Origin: Glandiceps talaboti | Lineage: Eukaryota; Hemichordata; Enteropneusta; Spengelidae | DNA length: 64,000 bases | Reading direction: 5' to 3' | NCBI RefSeq assembly: GCF_964340395.1 | Contig: NC_135555.1 | Location: 15,911,246-15,975,245, forward strand | Shown here: piece after piece, positions 1-12,299 of the stretch | Position numbering within the stretch: the first letter of the stretch is position 1 | Layout of the letters: every line of letters begins with the position of its first letter | Notes under the pieces: model-generated | What the model saw: only the letters and a program-made list of their open reading frames with translations | Database searches by the model: none | What the model was told of the DNA's origin: nothing | Position numbers and translations under genes: made by a program

Positions 1-1619
1 AGACATTTGAACTTATTTGCGTAGTAGTACACGAAAGGTCAAATTATACATCAAAAATCATGAAAAACAGATACTGCTTGGCAACATCTCTTTCAATAGA
101 CTTCTAAACCATTAAACTGCACGAATGTATCCATTCCAATCTCCTAAAACTGACTTTCCATGATTGCATTTACACAAAAGGAGGTCAACTCCTCGAGCAA
201 TTCGGTACAAGCAAATTGAGCTCGGTACAAGCAAATTGAAGACTTGCTCAGAACGTGAAAATTTATAAAGATATATCTAATACATCTGAATTTATTTTAC
301 AGATGTGGACATTTCTGACGTCTGTAGCTGTGATAATTTTGGCAAATTTTACCAATTTTTCTTCTAAAACTTAAAAGATGTTCTGACAAATCTTTGAGTA
401 AAAACAGAGACTGTGACAACTATGATGTCATTTCCTGTAGTTTTCCCACAATTCCTTGCAAGAAATCCCCAAAATGGCAGAACACATACATGTACATGGG
501 CTTAGGGCTGTTGAACAACTCATCTACATGTATTAGTGGAGCCTTTCAGATTTGCATATAACTTACAATTTTTGAAGTACGTATCTGATGTAGAAGATGG
601 CAATTAAGATAAAAAAACTAAACATGTACATGTAATACAAAGACTTATTCAAGCAAAAGATTTTGCCAGTAAGATCTGATTGTCTATTATGAACAAATAA
701 CTTCCCTATGTCAGATTTATCTTAGATTTTAGTTTAATAATAACATAGAAGTATGCACCTTAGACTAACTTAAGTATATATTTTAAAAAATCAGGGGGTC
801 ACCATACATTTTTTTGAAATAGAAACCAAAATACATTTCTCAAAATCAAGACATTTTAGAATCCAATATGGCCACCAATTACTGTTTGTGAATTTGATGT
901 GGGAAAATTAAAGATTTTTGAAAGCAAGACATGATGAACCCTAAGTTTTGTTTATTTAATTATTATTTCAAAAGGCCAAGGAACAAACTTTGACATGGCA
1001 AAATTTAAAGAAATTGGAAGAACTTTTATTTCAACAGTATTAGGAAATTGGTCCCCAAGGCACTGTGCATTCTAAGCAGCACTTAATTTCATATATATAC
1101 CTCCAATTGATTAATCATCCGGCCCGGATATTCAACTGAAAATACACAGTGCGAATGCAATAGTGTGAATATGATAAAACAAAACATCTCAGAATTCAGC
1201 TTGGTAACTCCCCAAATTTTCCAACATTGTAATCACACATACTTTATCAATAAACATACATACCTGTCACATAATAATTAATTTGCATGATCATGCTCCT
1301 AGTTTTGTCATTTTAATCACATGCAAGTCACACTCACATGCAACAAAATGTACAATGTATATCACATTTGAGTTAGCTTGGATGATAATGGCTAAAAAAA
1401 TTCCCATCATTTTAGTCATGCATACATGTTAAACGACAAGTTATGTCTGCTTGTAGGGACATACATGTAACACGATTAACGAAGGTTTGTTAAGATTGAA
1501 TTGTGACAATTCTGACGGCATTCCAGTGTTGTAGTGTTAGTGAACTGACATTTCTCAACCTTAAACTGACAGTCCTAAGGGACAACCAGTCAGTTAGTAT
1601 TCATTTGAATCTGATTACT

Positions 1620-1985
1620 GTATAAAAGATGAGGCCATCGAAGTCTCAGTCGGGATAATGTCAGAATAAACTGAATGAATGTGATAATGTAGTTACGCCA
1701 TAAATCAATGGTGTGCCAGTGAGGTCCAGCTCGAGATAATTTCAGAATACACTTCAAATGAATATGGACATATGTATTTACGCTGGGAATCAGTGGTTTG
1801 CAATTGAGGTCCAACCCAGGATATCGCTGGAATGAACATGAGAAAGTTGACTATATACAAAATTTAATTATCCCGGGAATGGTACTTGTGCAATTGAAGT
1901 CAAACCCATGATACTGCTAGAATATAACATGGAATGAACACAGAAAAGTAACTACGCTGGAAATCAAAGTTGTGTTCTTAGACAT
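1620..1985. repeat. Degenerate ~85-bp tandem repeat
   Basis: About four diverged units share the order GTARTTACGCTGGGAATCA, then GGTNTGCAATTGAGGTCCA, then a GATAATNTCAGAATNAAC-like stretch. Clear starts are near 1690, 1775 and 1950; the third unit is broken by a short insert. Confidence 0.6.
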
Positions 1986-2504
1986 TCAATTACTGATTTA
2001 ATATGTAATATCATTTCTGGCAAAGTTTGGTATAAAAATGGCGTTGCTTGCTAATGTAAATATTCAAGCAAAAAGTCTGATGGAGAAAATACAACATAAG
2101 TAACCATAAAGTCTGATGGGGAAAATTTGTAGTAAAATGTTTGGTCACAAGGAGGTACATGATGATGTAGTCTGTCTACTAGCTAGATGAGTGACTGGCC
2201 ATTCACTTAATATGTATTACTGAAACATCAAATGGAAGATGAAAGCTTATACATGTACAGAACCAAGGGTATCAATAAGTCCTTTGACCCTGGACAGAGC
2301 GGAGGATACATTGGGCAGGCTAGTGACAAGTCACTGATTTCTGAGAAACATTCATTTCCTAAAACTATACAGACACAGGAATAAAATGTCAATGTTGAAA
2401 CAAGGCACATTTCATTGAAAGTCATCAGCATTTCTGATTTTATATTCATGTATATATATCTTCATCGTAAACCACAGCTTCTTTTTCAGCACAGTCACAG
2501 TGTC

Positions 2505-2541
2505 GTGGAAGAAATAACAGCTCTGGTTTGTGAAAATGTCA
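2505..2541 (+). repeat. Short dispersed repeat copy (matches 18924-18960)
   Basis: This 37-bp stretch (GTGGAAGAAATAACAGCTCT and onward) differs at only about three bases from 18924-18960. Both are preceded by an imperfect inverted counterpart (AAACCACRGCYTCTTTT), so the full element is a foldback of about 90-100 bp. Confidence 0.6.
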
Positions 2542-3819
2542 TATATATTATATATATATTCATATTCTGTTTAGATCTCAACTGTGCTCTCTACAACCAT
2601 TATTCAAAACTGATGTTCGTGATAACATGTCATAAAAAGTTAATGTGTGGGAACAGAAATAGACTTCAATACACAGGAGAGAAATAAATAAAAATTGGTG
2701 GCGGTACCATGTGCTATCAATTAAATTATGATGACAATTGAGGTATAACAATCGGACCTTCATCTAATCAATATTTATTGCCTATTTTCAATTAACATAA
2801 TTCTAGACAATTATCAATAATTAATTACACATATTTCATATTTATTGATTGCTGAATTATCAAAAACTCAAATTATTTATTAATTTTTTCGATGACAGGT
2901 GTTTAATACTGAGCATGACAATTTTAAAGTACTTTCTCCTTATGACAACTACTTTTGTACTTCTGAATCAGTTCACTTCAAAGTTTTATACAGACAGATG
3001 GACTCATTGAATGAAGCTTTAGTCTAAAATGGGGTGGGTTTTTCTTTTTGAGCTGAAGAGTCTAAAAATAAAATGGAGTCCACTCTACACTATTTTCTAT
3101 TTTGCTTGGTCTGAAGTGTGGTCCATCGTCTACCAAATCATAACTGTGCCATTAATGCCCACCCACACCCCCACCCACCCAAAAAATATTGCTTCATGTG
3201 GAAACATTTTTAATTTTAGTGATAACTACATTTTGCAATTCGCCAGGAAATTGCATCTTCTAAAAACCTGCAATGGTCTAAAATAGGTTAGTGGTTTTTG
3301 TTCAAAATGGGTCTAAAAAGGGGTGTGGGCATACCCCTATGAGAGCTGGCCACTGGTAGCCCCCCCCCCCCCCCCCCTTTCAAATATTCTAGACCGCCTC
3401 GGCTCCATCTTAAAGATAAGTTAGTCAATCATTACATACAGTCATGTGTCTCCAAGCCTGTCAGTTTTGTAGACATAGAGTGATGTATCATTTGATTGAT
3501 CTATTAAAAATTATGCAGCAAAATATTGAACTCAAGTATATCAGTTGACACATGACAAATCAAACTTTGAAAATCTAAGCTTTTATGACAAGGCAAACTA
3601 TTTGTGCATCTGCATAATTCTCATATATTTAATGTATGCTCTGTGTAATAATGTCTGACTATAGTCATATGAATACTAGCCAGAAGGCAGAAACAAATAC
3701 GTGTAACTATCTCACTGCAGATTATTTTCCCAAAAAAATTTACAGATACAAAATTCTACAAATATGTCTTTGAATTTGTTTATTTCAAAAAGTATTCCAA
3801 TACACATATACATGTCTGC

Positions 3820-3980
3820 CCATGCCCACCAACCACCACCCATCCAATTGTCACCCTACCACCCACACAATCCCAACCCCATCCCACTGCTACCACCACC
3901 ATCACCACCCATCCAATCCCCACCCGGCGTATACCCCACCATCACCACCCAGCCCACCCTGCCCATCCACAACCCCGCGG
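3820..3980. repeat. CCA/CCCA-rich low-complexity block
   Basis: Degenerate CCACCAT/CCCACC repeats. The long Pro/His/Thr frames across it are a product of the repeat, not evidence of a gene. Confidence 0.8.
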
Positions 3981-6327
3981 CTGCACTGCAGTCACCTACA
4001 CCTAGCTATGCACTGAGTGGTAAACTGTTATATCATAAATTATCTTTCCCTCTTGCCATTTTTTCCATGCAGCTATGGTTAACATTTCCCATCACTACAG
4101 GAAAGAGTTTGTACACGTAAACATACTGCTAAAAAACCCTGGCACACAAAGTCAATGAACTACAAATGTAGCAATATACAAAATATAATAGTAATACACC
4201 ACATCATTCATATATGAATTATAAATAAGACAATAAATTCTACACGAGTACGACCGAGTGCAAATTTTGCAGTCTCCTATAAATTGCCTGTAGTCATTTC
4301 ACAATGCAGGAAGCTAGCCATGAAAACAATATTTCATGTTATTAGCCACCAACCACTACCAGCATGTAAACATTCCAGTAACTTGGTGTTGAAACCATAT
4401 CGATGTCACATATTTGTCAATTAATATTTCAAAACCACTCTCCCGATATTGATAATTTTCATTTAATATTCCCCAAAATAATCAAAAATTACATATAATA
4501 AAAGTATATCTTGTAGTCTGAAAAAAAAAATCTTGGGTTACAGGATTTGGAAAATTATAGCTACAAGTAAGCTGCTCTTGCATTCTGTTTGACATGTACA
4601 AATGTACATAAAATCCATCATCATAAACCAGAGCTTCAATTCTTTTACAGTACTGTCCAAGACGATTCGTCATTCTAAGAAGAGAAATTACAGTGTGGCT
4701 TGTGAGAGTGCAGTAAATCATGCAGAACTTTAAGTGACCAGTGTTTTTGGTTTTCTCAATTAACCATCATTATCTCCTACACAGTACTACTACCCTGGGC
4801 AGCTTAGTAGTGATATCTGAGACACTCTGAAAAGGTGTTGGATTCAATGATAACTTAAAACCTCCTCACTGTATTATGCACTTAGAATCTATGCACTGCA
4901 CTATAACATGTTGCGTACAAGCGATATCAAATTTGAAGGCGACAGACATTTTGTATTGTGAATCTAGAGGTATCAAATTGCATGGTGACCAAACTTTTTT
5001 TGTGTGAATACAAAGGTACAATTACACAGAAGCCGATCTTGTCTGCATTATCTGGTCTGGATTTTACAATTCAAGATTTCCATTTGCAGATTGACGAACA
5101 TAAAAGGTCGAGTGAATGCGTCAGTTTTAATATTGCATTGAGTCCTGGCGTCATAACATTTTCATCTACTCTATTATAAGAGATCTTGTTGCAGTCTCTG
5201 TCTGGTGGTTGTCAGTTTTGCTGTTTGTAATGTTTGTTAAAGTCCTGACTGAAATGTACTTTAATTTCAAAACCTGGTTGCTCATTTGCGTATAGATATT
5301 TTTGTACCTGTATACTGCTGCAAATCATGACTTTGTAAAATTTGATAATCAAATATCCAAGTTTTCATATATACAAGTTCAGTTAGCAAAACCAATATGT
5401 GGACTAGAACGATTCAGTGGGAGACTGTGTGCAGATACAAATGTAGCACGCCATATCTGACACCAAAAAGAAAACCATTTGGGTGGCACATCACTCTAAC
5501 TTTTTCAATGGTAGTACCTCCATCCCCTACCTAGGGATCAACCATAATCATTCCTTAAGAACTAATACCGATAATGAAAACTATCCAAAACTATCCATTT
5601 TCTGGACGGTAAATCTAAATTTTATGCTTTTTTTCAGTATTTAAATAGCATATTTTAGAATCTATAGACAGGATACTGTTTTCCTCCATGCCACATAAAA
5701 ATGTACCTGCCATCATTGATTCATACCGACTTCCATGCAGTTGCTGGTATTCTCGTAAGTTTACGGTAAAATGGTTTCATGCTCATAAAATGATTAAAGT
5801 TAAAAAAATGTTTTTGATGCAAATATGGCTGAAAATAAAATTCCCATGCGAAAAGTATACTGAACATTTCCTTTTGTTAGACCTGTGTTTGAGTTGTGAG
5901 TGAATGCTTTTTCTGAGAAAAACTTGCTAAAATCTTCTCTTTACATAAAGAAATTGAAGAAATCTCTTTCAGATATCAGTATTTGATGTTCATCAACAAG
6001 ATAATTTATAAGCCGGTGATGTTAGCAGAAAGACAAAATGTATTATATATTATGCACAAGGCAGCTGCATGCATTCAAACAGAAAATACACAATTTATAG
6101 CCTGGTTGCATGGTTCTGAGGTACTCTCACTATCAAGTCAATACAATTCTGAGTTGCCTTTATTTTCCACTTTTTTCTTGCAGTATTAAAGTATAGTCAT
6201 ATTATTCTCCAATATCTTATTTCATTCAACCAGTCGACACTTGTGACCTAAGGGTTTGTAACTAATCGTCTTTAACTCAGTGACAAGGCATAGATAGACA
6301 CATGGGCATTTGGCAGAGCCGATACAG

Positions 6328-6359
6328 ACTGACAGAGACAGACAGACAGGCAGGCAGAC

Positions 6360-6430
<71 letters not shown>

Positions 6431-6605
6431 GGCAGGCAGGCAGGCAGGCAGACAAACAGGCAAGCAGGCAGGCAGCCAGACAAACAGGCAAGAAGGCAGA
6501 GACACTCAGGAAAACCACAGTCAACCTCTCAGCAAATTGAACAATCAACAGAGATAGACACAGGCACACAGCATCAGACAGACAGACAGACAAGAGACGG
6601 ACATA
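6328..6605. repeat. Compound (CAGA)n/(CAGG)n microsatellite
   Basis: Long runs of CAGACAGA and CAGGCAGG with few interruptions. The open frames on both strands are artefacts of the 4-bp period. Confidence 0.97.
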
Positions 6606-7374
6606 AAGACAAACAGTTAGGCTAATGCTGACAATGTAGCCTCAAGTATATTCATGTATAAAATGGCTGATAATAGTTGTGCTATTTCTTTGACATTTAG
6701 CAAGATTGCAGGAGTGGGATAATATACATGTACCATTGAATGTTGTCACAATACAAACCCAGTGTGTGTTCAAAGACACATGCAGTTATGAAATTAAACC
6801 AACTGGGAAATCTAACCCGAACAACCGTAATCCCACGGAGCCAAGTCATTTCACAATCACGCCAGACTATATTATCGCTCACTTCACTGCATTTTTATTG
6901 CTTGTAACAAAGTGCTGGTAGTAACAATCACCTTCATTGGTTAGTCATGATACAATAAACACTGCTCAACCAACCAAAACATTTGTTTTGGTGAATGTCA
7001 CAGAGAAAGTCATTTGCATTTCCTGCTTGGAGACATTCTCAAGGAAACAGATTCTGAAGTGTGTAGCCATCAGGAAAGGAACGGAAAACACATGAAGTCA
7101 ATGAATTTTAATTTGCCTATAGTTGTAATAGTGTATACATGTACATACAGAGAAATGCCAATTGCAATCAATGAAGTGAAAAGTATACCTGCCTAGTATG
7201 AAGTGAGTAAAATTTCAAAAGCAACACACGCATTGACTCATGGGAGTTAGCAAATGTATGCAAATGCAACAGAACTTAAAATATTCATGATTCATAAATC
7301 TCTTTTCATACAACTTTATCACGGACCAAAGAAATTATTAATAGTTTATATTTTATTATTATTATAATACTATT

Positions 7375-7715
7375 CACAAACCAAGTTACTGTCTTTGAAC
7401 AGAAAATACGGATTACATACCCTGGGTCGTTTTACATCATGACAACCCGAGTCTACGCCACTGATTCAGCAGTACTTGAATTTATGAGTCAAACATTCAA
7501 AATCGACATTATTTTTTTACAAATTTTTTCATAAATTATGCTTGACAAGGTATAACAGTTATATTATTCAGCATTACTTTTCTTCATTCAGCTGAAAAAT
7601 TACTCATGACCTAACGGTAGTGTCACTACTTGTCTAGAGACTCGTGGTGACATGGCCCCCTTAGATCACTAATATTTTCCTTGGTTGAACGAAGAAATAT
7701 ATTGAGAAAAAATAG
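7375..7715 (+). repeat. Dispersed foldback-ended family, copy 1
   Basis: The copy shares an ordered series of blocks with 7935-8230 and 11461-11765: CAAGTT near the start, GAACAGAAAATA, GAGTCAAA, TAAATTATGCTTG, TATATTATTC, then CATTCAGC and a terminal inverted pair. The 3' part holds ATTACTCATGACCTAA against CCCCTTAGATCACTAATATT, as in a snapback. No coding capacity is seen, which suggests a non-autonomous element. Confidence 0.6.
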
Positions 7716-7934
7716 CTTTACATGTATGTGACACTTATTCAGTTCGTTGGATTTGTAGATGATCTTGTCTGACCCGGCCTATTTCATTATACTACAAGCA
7801 TACTGTATTTGAATCTGATGAATATTTATGAGTATACTGTAAGCTGTGACAGTCGGTTGACCTATATTTCTGAATTAACGTCCTGTCTATGGTAATATGG
7901 TTGACATTCTGAACTACATACTGGCTTTGTACCA

Positions 7935-8230
7935 TGCATATGCCAAGTTGTCTGCTTTCAAACAGAAAATATGACACATATACCCTGGTTGGTCTAGACA
8001 AAGATAAATCACATCTGCATCATTAGTTCTGCAATGCTCAAAATTTGAGTCAAAACATAAGAAATCGCCATTATTTTCGTAAGTTTTCCTTAAATTAAGC
8101 TTGCACAGGTATACTTATATTATTCTCCAATATTTTTCTTTATTTAAACTGGAACTTTTTATATACGGGTTTGTAACTTCATATCTGTCTTTGACATGGA
8201 TAGTGACAATGCTCTTAAGTGTCACTTGTA
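7935..8230 (+). repeat. Dispersed foldback-ended family, copy 2
   Basis: Same block order as copy 1 (AACAGAAAATATGACAC, TTTGAGTCAAAACATA, AAATTAAGCTTGCACAGG, TTATATTATTCTCCAATATT), less well preserved at its right end. Confidence 0.55.
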
Positions 8231-8421
8231 TTGTCCTTAGCTTTTAAGGGCCACAAGCATCAGTTTATACGTGTTTAGGCATAATTTGTTCTGCATATTT
8301 AAATGGTACTTGCATTATTGTATCTACTGAAGCACACTTAATCACCACAAGCAACCGACTGAACTCAAACCTGGTATTATGATATCACCGAGTCTCATAA
8401 ACCATCCAATGACATAATAAT

Positions 8422-8542
8422 CTTTACGGCCCGGATATGGGTTTTGCGGACCGAGGTTGTGTGGCAGAAGGGCCTGACTTTAGGAGGGTCCGTATAAAGC
8501 CCTATGACCGAGTGCCGCTCAACCCATATCTGGGCCGTAAAG
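8422..8542. repeat. Palindromic element with 22-bp arms
   Basis: CTTTACGGCCCGGATATGGG plus TT at 8422-8443 is inverted at 8521-8542 (AACCCATATCTGGGCCGTAA plus AG) with one mismatch. The 77-bp interior is G+C-rich. Flanks are A+T-rich and partly continue the inversion. A related GGCCCGGATATTCAAC fragment occurs near 1121. Confidence 0.75.
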
Positions 8543-10129
8543 GTTTTATCATATGTAGTGGCACAGACACATCATTTGAATCACATAGTCATATAAATTG
8601 GCAGCAAAATATTATTTTATTCGCAAAAATGTGAAAACAGTGAAGAGATTAACAAAGCCAAAGCAACAAGCAAACAGATATTGATGAGCACGCCACTTGT
8701 CTATCAAACAACCAACAACATATTCACTGAAAATTGCTAAAATACCGTTATTATTAACCTGGTATCCAGATACATGAATAATTAATAAACGTTCCAATGG
8801 CATATATGAACAAGATAAGTGTCAAAAATGTTCACGAAATCCATACTATGCAATCAACTGTTCTTAACTATGCCAGAAGACAATTGTAATGTCATAGAAA
8901 GCATGCATCAACAATAAATTCATTTTAAAATAGTTTAATCAAGGTTATTATGGAAGTATTTTCACTTTGAGTAAAAAGCTTATAAACTGAGCTTGTCTCG
9001 CTTCAAAGTCAAGACTACAACTGTCCAAGAAATATGAAGAAGAATATATGCGTCTTCCACAAAATACCAAAGGTAAGCAATATTTGAAAAGAAAATTCCA
9101 TTTTCACTCGGTCAATAAAAATTCTACGTAGTCATATTAATCTCTGTTTCATTACCATAGAAAGAAAATTAATAATGACCATCATATTGTAATAATTCAA
9201 ATTGAATAATGATCAACGTTGACGTGTTCTTTATGTCTACAGGGTTTAATTTAATTTCAAGTTGTAAATCATTCCTTGATGTCATAGTTCGTCAAACATC
9301 CCTGTCAATTATTATACAGAAGATAAATGTATGTATATATGTACTGCTGTAATGTAGAAGACCTATGTCACAGTTGTTTGAGATGATGCAAACACCATGA
9401 AGGGTTATACCCCAGGCGGCTACAATGTACATGTATTATACAATGTACAGCCCTATGAATGTAACACAATCTGATTAAAAACTCTGATCAAGGAAAAAAT
9501 TCTAATTCATTTTCAAATTTACTTAATACTCTCTTTCATGTCTACCGAGTTTTTCATTTCAGTCAACTTTGTTATAAACTTTGTGAACTTGGCTTTTTAT
9601 TTTAAATTACAGAAAACACTGTAATCTTGAACTTCAACTTCAACTATATTTTTTTGTATAGTCCGTAAAGCATTCATCTACACTACAAATTTTGTATATA
9701 TTTGTACAATTCCTAAACATAAAGTTTGATATATTTAGAGGATCAAACCGGACCCAGGATCTGCCTCAAAACGTACCGTACGTGTCTATTTGTCATCACT
9801 CTAAATCTAAACAGCAGGTGGTGTTTCTCCTCCCTAAGCTTACATCGTCACTTTTCATTTTCTATGTAGTAATTCAAGCTTTATAGTATTAAAATTTCAT
9901 TGTCAGAACTGGCACACACGCACGGGAAAAGCATAATATGGCAAATGATATAGAAATTAAAATAATATTGTTGTAATAGTACTACATGTATGTAATGAAA
10001 CATATTAAGTTGTTAGTGATGTAGATGTAGGAATATCTATAGTAATGGAGACTGGGTAAGACTTTAAAGTAAACAGTATGTTTTTTATATAGCATTATAT
10101 TCCTCTTACCATTTAATACTCTTAATTCC

Positions 10130-10540
10130 CAGTTGCTACACTGTAATAACATGTATATCTCTGTATACAATGTAGGTGTTACATTTGTACACTGTAACAA
10201 CATGTATACATGTACATCCTTGTAAAGCTGTTACACTGTAACAATATGCATACATGTACATTTGTGTATAGTTGTTACACTGTAACAACATGCATACATC
10301 CCTGTATAGTGATTAATATGCTGTAACAACAATGTACATCCATGTATACAGTAGTTGTACACAGTAACAACATGCATACATTGTACATCCCTGTATAGTT
10401 GTTACACTGTAACAACATGCTTACATTGTACATCCCTGTAGAGTTGTTACACTGTAACAATATGCATACATGTACATCCCTGTAGAGTTGTTACACTGTA
10501 ACAACATGCATACATGTACATCCCTGTATACAATGTAGTG
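10130..10540. repeat. ~45-bp minisatellite with TGTTACACTGTAACA core
   Basis: About nine units of variable length (roughly 42-60 bp) share TTGTTACACTGTAACAACAT followed by GCATACATGTACATCCCTGT. The 15-bp core is a palindrome. No gene is seen in it. Confidence 0.9.
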
Positions 10541-10948
10541 TAAATTTTTTTAATTTCGTGCTTCATGTAATACAAAATTGCATAACTTGTTTTTTGAATA
10601 TGATTATTACATTATCATAAAGATACTGCAATGATGAAAGAATAACATACTACATATTGTTTACCAACTCAAAGTCCAACTTTGTTATGACTGACTGACT
10701 GACTGCCTTTAATTTCAGACTTCCTGCCAAAACGTAATCTTAATATACAATGCATGACTACAATTATATAATGTATCACATGAGATCACTTTCCTGTTTA
10801 TAAGTATTAAACCTAAATATCATACCATAGAGTAGTGACAATCAAGTAAATCACAAAAAGCAGCAGTGTTTTTATAAGGACATATGTTTAGCCGTCTTTA
10901 TATTACAAATGTAATACCTAAAGTGCTTATATACATTGTATTGGCATG

Positions 10949-11358
10949 GTAGGAAGTAGCGAGACAATTTTGAAAACGAAGGTCGTTGATCACGCGATAC
11001 ATTTGCCGAGATCTCGTAGCCGCGAAAGTTTTCAAAATTGTCTCGTCTCGCATGTTCGGCGGCCGTTTTTGACGGGGGAAAGGGCAGATCGGGCCGTCGA
11101 TTGTGCTGCGGGGGATTCCTAAGAAGTGTTGCGGTTAGGAAATGTCAGATTTTCCGTAGGTAGGTCGATGTTTTGGCGAAAATAGGGATTGATACGTGCG
11201 AAGCAGATCCGCATCGCACCAGCTGATTGGAATTCCTGCAGTAGGAATTGTAGCGTTAGGTGCGGGTTAAACACAAAAACTTAAAAAGTCACCAAAACAG
11301 ACGAAAAAACCCACAAAACCGCAACAAGACGCTACAATTATTGCAGCTAGGTAGGAAG
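10949..11358. mobile_element. GC/CpG-rich block flanked by 9-bp direct repeats, possible insertion
   Basis: GGTAGGAAG occurs at 10949-10957 and again at 11350-11358. Between them the DNA is rich in G+C and CpG, unlike both flanks. Near its left end an 18-bp perfect inverted repeat (CGAGACAATTTTGAAAAC at 10960-10977, inverse at 11028-11045) encloses 50 bp. The right part holds short inverse words (GGAATTGTAGCG and CGCTACAATTATTG). No ORF of note. The pattern fits a non-autonomous insertion with target-site duplication. Alternatives are a CpG-rich regulatory element or chance flanks. Confidence 0.4.
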
Positions 11359-11460
11359 CTGTTACAGTATTAATTCAAACATAGTTTCCCATAACTATAT
11401 CTGTGTCAGTTGTCATAAACTCTAAGAGGAAATTGTTGCGATAAGATTCATTTTACAACA

Positions 11461-11765
11461 CACAAGCCAAGTTGAATGTGTTTGAACATAAAATATGGGA
11501 TTATAATATATACATTGGTCATTCCACATCGTGACATTACAAGTCTCATTTGTACTACAGTGCTATAAATGAGGCAAAAGAGTCAATTTTTCATAAATAA
11601 TGCTTGTGCAGGATTATATTATTTCGCAATATTTTATTCATTCAGCCAGAAAATACTTGTGAACCTAGCCTTTCATCATGTTAAATCTGAAGTGACAAGA
11701 CCCCTTAGGTCCGTCACTCGTATTTCACTTAGCTGAACGAAGACAATACTTGGGAATGATAACCA
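11461..11765 (+). repeat. Dispersed foldback-ended family, copy 3 (best preserved)
   Basis: The right half is a long imperfect inverted repeat. TTCGCAATATTTTATTCATT and AGCCAGAAAATACTTGTGAA on the left face CCCCTTAGGTCC, TAGCTGAACGAAGACAATAC and TTGGGAATGAT on the right. Loop about 50 bp. Confidence 0.65.
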
Positions 11766-12163
11766 CACAATCTGTAAATGCAACGAATATATACTATGAG
11801 TAAAAGTCAGAACTTATTTCATCACGTGTAGGCACATACATATTGTTGTACCCTGGGAATTCCTTGATAAATACAAAATTTATATGTTTTGTATCTCAAT
11901 GGTCCATGGGACATGAAAAATACATTAAGCACAGAAAATGTGATATTTAAAAAACAGGTCTTGCATGTCACATATAAGTGGTATAAATAAGACAAAATGA
12001 TATATTACACAATGTCTCCAGAGAATATACATATATAGCTAATTATTAGTAAAGTATACCTATGGGGTACAAATTTTAATTTGATTTTCAGAAATCATCT
12101 TAATATGTACATACATGTATACAAAATAACGTAGTATTTAAACATATTTACAAGTATATATAT

Positions 12164-12189
12164 TGTGTGTGTGTGAGTGAGAGAAAGAG

Positions 12190-12259
<70 letters not shown>

Positions 12260-12299
12260 CGAGAGAGAGAACATACAGACAGACAGACAGACAGACAGA
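12164..12299. repeat. (GT)n-(GA)n-(CAGA)n compound microsatellite
   Basis: A run of GT, then about 90 bp of GA with rare interruptions, then CAGACAGA. The Ser/Leu-rich frames on the minus strand are artefacts. Confidence 0.97.

Larger units (their letters stand above)
1..7374. other. A+T-rich non-coding stretch with repeats
   Basis: No coding exon is recognisable here. It may be intron or downstream sequence of DENND11. It holds the degenerate array near 1.6-2.0 kb, a poly-C run at 3360-3377, a CCA-rich low-complexity block at 3820-3980 and a large CAGA/CAGG microsatellite near 6.3-6.6 kb. Short frames across it are low-complexity or lack splice-consistent boundaries. Confidence 0.6.

Noticed and set aside
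4482-4721. 79-codon minus frame with an acceptor-like start (RMTNRLGQYCKRIEALVYDD)
   Set aside because: It looked exon-like for DENND11, but part of it resembles the dispersed repeat at 2.5 and 18.9 kb and no donor or family motif fits.
6222-6625. Cys/Leu/Ser-rich and Gln/Arg/Thr-rich frames
   Set aside because: They translate the CAGA/CAGG microsatellite in several frames on both strands.
10130-10540. CRISPR-like appearance of the repeat array
   Set aside because: Units are contiguous minisatellite copies without unique spacers, in a eukaryotic genome.
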